This document shows positions 58,609-64,000 of a stretch of DNA of 64,000 nucleotides, in pieces. The position numbers and the translations under genes are program-made. How positions within the stretch are numbered: the stretch's first letter is position 1; every line of letters starts with the position of its first letter. The stretch is from assembly GCA_947566075.1 (NCBI GenBank), contig CANOIM010000001.1:186001-250000 (forward strand). The letters run 5' to 3'. The notes below the pieces were generated by a model that had not been told where the DNA came from, made no database searches, and saw nothing but the letters and a program-made list of their open reading frames with translations. The DNA is from an uncultured Eggerthellaceae bacterium. Its GTDB lineage: Bacteria; Actinomycetota; Coriobacteriia; Coriobacteriales; Eggerthellaceae.

Positions 58609-58740
58609 CGAACGCGGGTGCATCCACCATCCTGCATCAGGGTGTACGGCGGCTGATGCGCGGGCGGCTCTTCCAATGCGCATGATCGACCATTGGCGGG
58701 CGATGCCCGCGCTACGGAGGCCCCTCGGATGGGCGTTATG

Positions 58741-58807
58741 GGTAACTCTTGGATATCGCGTTACCTGGCCGTTACCTGGCGCTGACCGTGATAGAATCCG
58801 GGTTACC
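58741..58807 (+). promoter_or_regulatory. Promoter region of the LPXTG protein with repeated GTTACC boxes
   Basis: GTTACC occurs at 58760-58765, 58771-58776 and 58802-58807, and in reverse complement at 58741-58746. The middle pair forms an exact 11-bp tandem duplication (58759-58769 and 58770-58780). An extended -10 (TGA-TAGAAT, box 58792-58797) lies between the last two boxes. One helical turn separates the tandem boxes, so a response regulator or similar activator may bind here. Confidence 0.5.
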
Positions 58808-58989
58808 ACAACCATACCCTTGGGATGCAAGGATCATATCGTTTCATTCAATGCACGACCCGAAGAGCGTTGTCTCTTTGGCGTATCTGAGTATTTGCAT
58901 TCGTACGGTTGTGGTGACCGTGGCGGATGTGTCTGTCCCAATCGCATCCTTTACGGTCCGACAACCGGGGACCAGGAGGAGATGCGACC

Positions 58990-61900
58990 ATGGAGTATTC
59001 GTCTAGGAAAAGCCTACGGATCGTCTTAGCGATTCTGCTCAGTATGTCTCTCCTTGGAGCTTCGGGGATGCAAGGCATTTCTGAGGCGTTCGCAGTCGTC
59101 GGAGGTGATGCTGAGAACAGAGAAGCGGTTTCTGTTGAAGCTGGTTCTAATGATAATGAGCCCGCACTTGGCGAACAAGGTGAGAGCGAGCTGGAGAATC
59201 CCTCGATTTCCCTCGAAGAAGGTGTTGACCAAGAACAGGGCTCTTTGGACCAAGAGATGTCGGAAGCGGGAATCGAGACGCCGCAGGCCTCCGAAGAAAA
59301 CATTGAAGAGCAGGCTGCGGATCAGAGTCGGTCATTCAATGTTCCCGAAGAACGCTATGTGTATGAGTATGTGTACGGGGTCATTGGCGATGAGCATACG
59401 ATAGGAACAAATGAGAAGCTGGGGTATGAAGGAGCTCTCATTTCTGCTAAAAGTGGAATGCTTTTACCAGAAGGAATGGCCATCAGTGCAAGTAACGCCG
59501 AGATTTTCCTTAGTAAAGAAGAGCTGATTATTCCATTCAAGGAGAATGGGAAATATGGGTTGATGGATGTTTCTACCCAAAGCATCGTACAAGAACCTAT
59601 ATACGATTACGTCAGCAGCTCATCGGACAGTGCTGGTAGTCAAAGCTGGGGGTTCATGTCTTATGGAAGCTCTGGACTGTATCCTGAGACAACAGCTATT
59701 ATTTGGAGAGATGGTAAGGAAGTATTTCAACTTACTTTGAACGATTATAGCAACAACGGTAATATCTATCGCAGTGGTGGTGCTTGGAATATTAGCTGGA
59801 GAGATATAAATGATGCCTATCAATCGATAATGATCATAGAAACAGTGGATGGCTTTAAAGAGCTTTCATCTAATTACTATTCTGGATCTACCACTCCAGA
59901 TGGTCACCGTGTTAGATTCATTACGGAAGACAACTCGCTAGGATTCATCGTTACTGACTCACAATCAGGAACTTCGAAAGCGGTGAAACTTGTCACTGAC
60001 CGGACGAGTATGTCTGACTGCGAATTAGTGAGCAACCTTATTGAAGTGAGCGGGTCTAACGGTTTTGATTATCAGTATTTCATGTTAGATGGCACTCTTC
60101 TCCAAAATCTCAATGGCTTACATTTCACGGGTTTGGGAAATTATGTTTCCTATGAACGAGACGCATTCGATGGAAGTGGCAGGGAGCAGGTCTTTCTTGA
60201 TACGAGCGATGCCTGCAGCGAAGCTAAATCTTTGCCCATCTTGAAGGGTTCTTTTGGAAGCGCTTATCGCAACGCTAAGTATTTTGAATGCATCACTCCT
60301 GATAATAAAATCCAGCGCTATAACGAAGAACTTTTACTCGTAAAAGAATTTGAAACAAAGCTGGACATGGCTAATCATCAAAGCGAAGGAAGAAATCTGT
60401 CATGGAATTTGATTGAGTGTCCAAACGATAATTGGATAATTGAAGAACATGCCGGAGGTAGATATGAATCTAAAGCTGGCCATTCTATCCGAGTAATTGG
60501 AAACAATAGAAGCTTAAACAGCTATTCTGACATTGGCCTTGCTTTACCTTTTACAAAGGGCCGAGGCAATTTCGGAGATTATCTCTACTTTATGGATGAT
60601 AGCGGATCAGATACGTTGCGTATATTTGATAAAAATTTGGAATTATCCAAAGAGATTGATTTAAAACCATATATTCCCTCAGGAAAATCCCTTAGTTCGG
60701 TGAGTGCTTTTACTCGATCAAATTCGAGTGAGTATTTTGGAGCAAATATGTCTTTCCGCTCCGATGAAGGAAATCTGAGTTATAAGACCCTTTACTGGAA
60801 TTCTGCTTTCAAGGCTTTTGAGTATGACGAAATTGGGTCATTGACCAGCTCCATTTTTACTGCGAGGCAGAATGGGAAATATGGTTTCGTTGACAGTAGT
60901 CTTAATCCGCGGAGTGAGTTTGTCTACGACCGCATTTACCAAAGTAGATATTTTTGGGATGATGAATCAGCAAGTTATTTATTTAGAGCTTATCTTGATG
61001 ATAAGGTGCGCATCTTTGATGAAAGTCTCAACGATATCTTTGATCGCGATTTAGATGAATTCGAGTATTTAGATACAAATGTCTATCTCCTTAGATATGA
61101 TGGCAATACTCATGTATATCAAAGGTCGTCAAATGGATTTATAAAAGAATTATCTTTATATGGATATCAACTTGCGACATCCTTCGCAGGGGGAGATGGG
61201 CACTACAACACTCGTACTCTACCCGATGGAACATTGATGCTTTATGTTCAGGATGCTCAAGGAAAAGTTGGTGCCATTGACGGCACGGGTAATATCATTA
61301 TTCCCCTTCAGTATGAAGCTTATGCAGAAGATGCTGAAGCCGGAGCAAACGATTCTGAATACATTCTATTGCGAGATATAGATGGCTGGTTCTTTGTACC
61401 AGTGGCCGATCTCTCATCACAGGGATCGAATGATGAATGCGCAACCAAAGGCCATGATTTTACAGAGAATACCTATCAACCTACCTGCACAACGAATGGC
61501 TATACCCAAAAGATGTGTACACGTTGCGGATATGGTTATGTGGTTGAGGGTAGTGTCGTGCCCATGCTCGGTCATGATTATCAACAGATCTCCGTCGATA
61601 AAGAGCCCACCTGTACTGAAGATGGTAGCTATGCGTACTCCGTCTGCTCTCGCTGCGGAGACAAAAAGGGAAATGAGCATTATGAAAGACCTGCTCTTGG
61701 CCATGATTGGGATCACTACAACTCCGTGACCATCAAGCGACCCACCTGCACGGAAGATGGGCTGGCTAAATACACTTGCAAGCGTTGTGGGGTAGAGGAA
61801 GAGCAGGCACTGAGTGCTTATGGTCACGATTGGAGTTACGCTCCCGAGTGGACGTGGAGCTCTGATTTCCAATCCGTCACGGCGCGTACTCTTTGCACGA

Positions 61901-62625
61901 ATGGCTGTGGGGAATACCTGCCGCTGGAGGTCAAGCTCACCCATGAGAACGTCGATGGAGGCACTAGGCATTCGGCGGTGGTGAACATCAACGGGCGTGA
62001 CGTCAAAGACGGGCGCATGGCCCTTGGCTGGACGGATAAGAACGGTATCACGCGCTCTCTTCTGGTGAAGGGCGCCCCCGTGGCCGATGGGTTCTATGTA
62101 TGGCCTCAAGAGCTTGATATTCCATCAGACGAAGGCAGCCACATTGAAATAGATATCGCTCCCGTGACCCAGGGTGGTGTATTCGATGCTCTTGTAGCAA
62201 AGATCGGAAGCGGTTGGCCAGCAGGCACGTTCGACGTAAGGCTGAATATCGATGGTAATGAGATCCATGATGAATTCGGTTCCATGACCTTCGCATTCCC
62301 GGCTGGCCCTTCGAGTGCTGGGAAGAAAGCCGTGGTGCATCATTGTCATAAGGATGATCGCAACAACATAACCTCCCATGAATCCTATGTCACTGAAGAT
62401 GGAATGGTCATCCTTTCTGGCATTACCGATCTATCCACATTCGCCTTGGAGGTGATGGAAGATGAGATCTTGTCTGGCATCAAAGGAGGCTCGCCAGACG
62501 TTTCTAGTCTGCCCCAGACTGGCGATACGGCGGCAAATGCTCTCGCTTTGATCCTTGTAGCTGTCGAAGCCGCCGCATTCGGGGTCTCCTTCTTCCTTAT
62601 TTCAAGGAGGCGCTTGGATTCCTGA
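58990..62625 (+). CDS. LPXTG-anchored surface protein with WG-like and Cys/His repeats
   Basis: The 1,211-residue protein begins with a signal peptide (MEYSSRKSLRIVLAILLSMS, AFA cleavage near residue 35), then an acidic Glu/Gln-rich stretch (about 40-120). A long middle region has at least three WG/KWG-like repeats (NGKYGLMD, NGKYGFVD and a degenerate GKVGAIDG). Residues about 817-977 hold three or four Cys-pair repeats (for example PTCTEDGLAKYTCKRCG, GHDW). The C-terminus is LPQTG (1174-1178), hydrophobic helix and RRR, so a sortase would attach it to peptidoglycan. The ATG at 58990 follows AGGAGGAG. Function is not recognised; adhesion or cell-surface sensing is a guess. Confidence 0.85.
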   Translation: MEYSSRKSLRIVLAILLSMSLLGASGMQGISEAFAVVGGDAENREAVSVEAGSNDNEPALGEQGESELENPSISLEEGVDQEQGSLDQEMSEAGIETPQASEENIEEQAADQSRSFNVPEERYVYEYVYGVIGDEHTIGTNEKLGYEGALISAKSGMLLPEGMAISASNAEIFLSKEELIIPFKENGKYGLMDVSTQSIVQEPIYDYVSSSSDSAGSQSWGFMSYGSSGLYPETTAIIWRDGKEVFQLTLNDYSNNGNIYRSGGAWNISWRDINDAYQSIMIIETVDGFKELSSNYYSGSTTPDGHRVRFITEDNSLGFIVTDSQSGTSKAVKLVTDRTSMSDCELVSNLIEVSGSNGFDYQYFMLDGTLLQNLNGLHFTGLGNYVSYERDAFDGSGREQVFLDTSDACSEAKSLPILKGSFGSAYRNAKYFECITPDNKIQRYNEELLLVKEFETKLDMANHQSEGRNLSWNLIECPNDNWIIEEHAGGRYESKAGHSIRVIGNNRSLNSYSDIGLALPFTKGRGNFGDYLYFMDDSGSDTLRIFDKNLELSKEIDLKPYIPSGKSLSSVSAFTRSNSSEYFGANMSFRSDEGNLSYKTLYWNSAFKAFEYDEIGSLTSSIFTARQNGKYGFVDSSLNPRSEFVYDRIYQSRYFWDDESASYLFRAYLDDKVRIFDESLNDIFDRDLDEFEYLDTNVYLLRYDGNTHVYQRSSNGFIKELSLYGYQLATSFAGGDGHYNTRTLPDGTLMLYVQDAQGKVGAIDGTGNIIIPLQYEAYAEDAEAGANDSEYILLRDIDGWFFVPVADLSSQGSNDECATKGHDFTENTYQPTCTTNGYTQKMCTRCGYGYVVEGSVVPMLGHDYQQISVDKEPTCTEDGSYAYSVCSRCGDKKGNEHYERPALGHDWDHYNSVTIKRPTCTEDGLAKYTCKRCGVEEEQALSAYGHDWSYAPEWTWSSDFQSVTARTLCTNGCGEYLPLEVKLTHENVDGGTRHSAVVNINGRDVKDGRMALGWTDKNGITRSLLVKGAPVADGFYVWPQELDIPSDEGSHIEIDIAPVTQGGVFDALVAKIGSGWPAGTFDVRLNIDGNEIHDEFGSMTFAFPAGPSSAGKKAVVHHCHKDDRNNITSHESYVTEDGMVILSGITDLSTFALEVMEDEILSGIKGGSPDVSSLPQTGDTAANALALILVAVEAAAFGVSFFLISRRRLDS

Positions 62626-62664
62626 GCAAGGCGACGCGGTTGACAATGGGATAAGAGCTCTAAG

Positions 62665-64000
62665 ATGCACAACCGGCTACGCTTACGCCTTCCGACACTT
62701 TTGGTATTAGCGCTCCTGGTTGGATTGATGGTATTTCAGGGTGGTTTCTTTCAGGAGATAACCGTTGGCGCTTTGATAGCCTATTGCGTTGGATGGGTCG
62801 CATGCCTTTCATTCTTTGCATTGACAGCAGGTCGAGAGCGGAATCATCGCTCTCGACCTGCGTTCTCATCATCTGTTAGCAACCTAGCGAAGATATGCTT
62901 CAGATATAAGATCCCTCTTTGTGCATTCGTGATAGCGCTATTGTTCGCGCTGAGCGTTGTTATCCATGGCCTACCCGTCCGCTTCTTGATATTCTCCTCT
63001 GCATGGGCGCTCTCTGGTCTTGTAGGGATCGCATGCATCCGATTGAACGGCACGGATCGTGATCGTTTGCTCAAAGGGATTGCATGGCTAGGGGTGATCA
63101 GCTCTATCCTAGGCGCTGCTATGTATGTGGGATTGCTTCCCATTGGTGGGACCATGCATGTGGGCAGGTTGCAGTTCTTCTTCCAGTATGCCAATGCTGC
63201 TGGCGCCTGGTTCGCCGTTGCATCACTGTTGTGCTTGGGGAGCGAGGATCGCAAACTGAAGGAGGTTGTGTTCTTTCCGCTCACGGCATTATTGTTCACG
63301 CAGTCCATGGGCTCTCTTCTCATCTTTGCGCTTATAGCCGCCCTGAGCATCTTCATCCCGCTTATCAAGGTGGTCTGGAAGAAGCAAAAGGGGAGTGCCG
63401 ATAACCTGTATCTGGATATCGATCGTTTCTTAGTGCAGGGAATGCTTGCAGCCATAACGTTCATCAGCTTGAAGACCAACCTTGCCCTTGGGGTCCTTGT
63501 TTACCTTGTGGCATCTTTCCTTGTAACGAAAGCATGGCCGAGGGCAGCTGCCATGCTGAAAAGGAGAAGAAGGGAAAGAACAGCATTCCTTTGGTTGATG
63601 ATATCAGGTATGGGTATCGTTGGACTTCTATTCTTTGTGAACCTGCAGCGTGTCTCGCGGGCTTCGGCAACGATAGTGGAGCGGCTTGTACAAGATATGG
63701 ATGCGGTTCTGCTTCTTGGTCAGAACCTTCCATTTGGCATCGGGCCCGATCAATGGCAGTATCAGTATCTTACTGTGCGAAGCGCGGAGTACCAGTCTGC
63801 AGTGGTGCATAATAGCTATCTACAGTTGGGTCTTGATGCGGGTCTCATCGCCATGGTGCTCTTCTTGGTGATGGTCATCTATTCTATCTACAGTGCAGTC
63901 GGCAATGGTCAGCGTATGGTATGGCCTCCGCTGCTCTTCATGGCCCTGCACTTCCTTGTAGATTTCGACCTTCGGTATTCGTTCTTCGTTGTGCTTGTTT
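62665..64000 (+). CDS. O-antigen ligase / Wzy-like polytopic membrane protein (partial, runs off window)
   Basis: The open frame from ATG 62665 has no stop through 64000, giving at least 445 residues. It has about ten hydrophobic segments (for example LVLALLVGLMVFQ and FLIFSSAWALSGLVGIACI). A late extracytoplasmic loop has the ligase-like pattern FGIGPDQWQYQY, followed by VVHNSYLQLGLDAGLIAMVL. That G-x-G, His-Asn-x-Tyr-Leu-Gln order is typical of Wzy/WaaL polymerases and ligases that act on lipid-linked glycans. There is no strong ribosome binding site. It begins 39 nt after the LPXTG gene. Confidence 0.8.
   Translation, partial: MHNRLRLRLPTLLVLALLVGLMVFQGGFFQEITVGALIAYCVGWVACLSFFALTAGRERNHRSRPAFSSSVSNLAKICFRYKIPLCAFVIALLFALSVVIHGLPVRFLIFSSAWALSGLVGIACIRLNGTDRDRLLKGIAWLGVISSILGAAMYVGLLPIGGTMHVGRLQFFFQYANAAGAWFAVASLLCLGSEDRKLKEVVFFPLTALLFTQSMGSLLIFALIAALSIFIPLIKVVWKKQKGSADNLYLDIDRFLVQGMLAAITFISLKTNLALGVLVYLVASFLVTKAWPRAAAMLKRRRRERTAFLWLMISGMGIVGLLFFVNLQRVSRASATIVERLVQDMDAVLLLGQNLPFGIGPDQWQYQYLTVRSAEYQSAVVHNSYLQLGLDAGLIAMVLFLVMVIYSIYSAVGNGQRMVWPPLLFMALHFLVDFDLRYSFFVVLV

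Noticed and set aside
58589..59029. Open frame of 146 codons between the Rpn-family gene and the LPXTG gene
   Set aside because: It runs through the flanking repeat and the promoter boxes and overlaps the LPXTG start, with no ribosome binding site or similarity.
62640..62666. TTGACA and TAAGAT upstream of the Wzy-like gene as a promoter
   Set aside because: The spacing is only 15 bp, and the -10 would overlap the start codon.
1..64000. CRISPR array, prophage, rRNA operon or complete insertion sequence
   Set aside because: I saw no regular spacer-repeat array, phage structural gene, rRNA sequence or transposase with terminal inverted repeats. The Rpn-family unit is the only mobile-like element seen.

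Overview
The window looks like a contiguous chromosomal segment of a GC-rich (about 60%) actinobacterium. My best guess is class Coriobacteriia (Eggerthellales or Coriobacteriales). The guess rests on gene content: a four-subunit 2-oxoacid:ferredoxin oxidoreductase, an LPXTG surface protein with Cys/His repeats, Rpn-type nucleases, a CBS-type manganese pyrophosphatase, zinc-type S14, and frequent GTG/TTG starts. No 16S rRNA or tRNA gene is present, so this is inference.

Layout. 0-2.1 kb: a truncated Trm9-like methyltransferase is divergent from elp3, across 23 bp with two overlapping -10 boxes. 2.1-5.8 kb: ThrH phosphatase, an HdrD/GlpC-like iron-sulfur protein, a tail-anchored coiled-coil protein and a TatD-like hydrolase. 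5.8-13.3 kb: chorismate mutase and DAHP synthase (start of the shikimate pathway), PcrA/UvrD helicase, Mn pyrophosphatase, an M20 peptidase, and a glutaredoxin/ATP-grasp pair.

13.3-18.5 kb: the str operon and the first part of the S10 operon (rpsL, rpsG, fusA, rpsJ, rplC, rplD, rplW), without tuf, ending at a strong terminator. 18.5-28.3 kb: about 10 kb that splits rplW from rplB (lipid kinase, MacB-like ABC exporter, MFS exporter, trigger factor, YgiQ radical SAM protein). 28.5-37.9 kb: the rest of S10 and spc (rplB to secY and adk), again closed by a terminator. The map, infA and alpha-operon genes do not follow.

37.9-41.1 kb: a large membrane protein and nagB. 41.1-48 kb, minus strand: a peptide ABC transporter with a fused permease-ATPase subunit and a DapA-family lyase. 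48.3-51.4 kb: porGDAB. 51.4-55.9 kb: a D-2-hydroxyacid dehydrogenase, ruvCAB and nagA.

55.9-58.6 kb is a small accessory island. It holds a RelB/PIN toxin-antitoxin module under a palindromic operator, a winged-helix protein with a His/Cys metal-binding-like tail, and a PD-(D/E)XK Rpn-family gene. The Rpn gene is bracketed by two near-identical 33-nt palindromic repeats and preceded by a hairpin that covers its ribosome binding site. 58.7-64 kb: a 1,211-residue sortase-anchored protein with an AT-rich core, then an O-antigen ligase/Wzy-like membrane protein that runs off the window.

The observations most worth following are the Elp3/Trm9-like pair, the repeat-bracketed Rpn unit, the alternative hairpins in the aromatic-pathway and ribosomal leaders, and the split ribosomal cluster.
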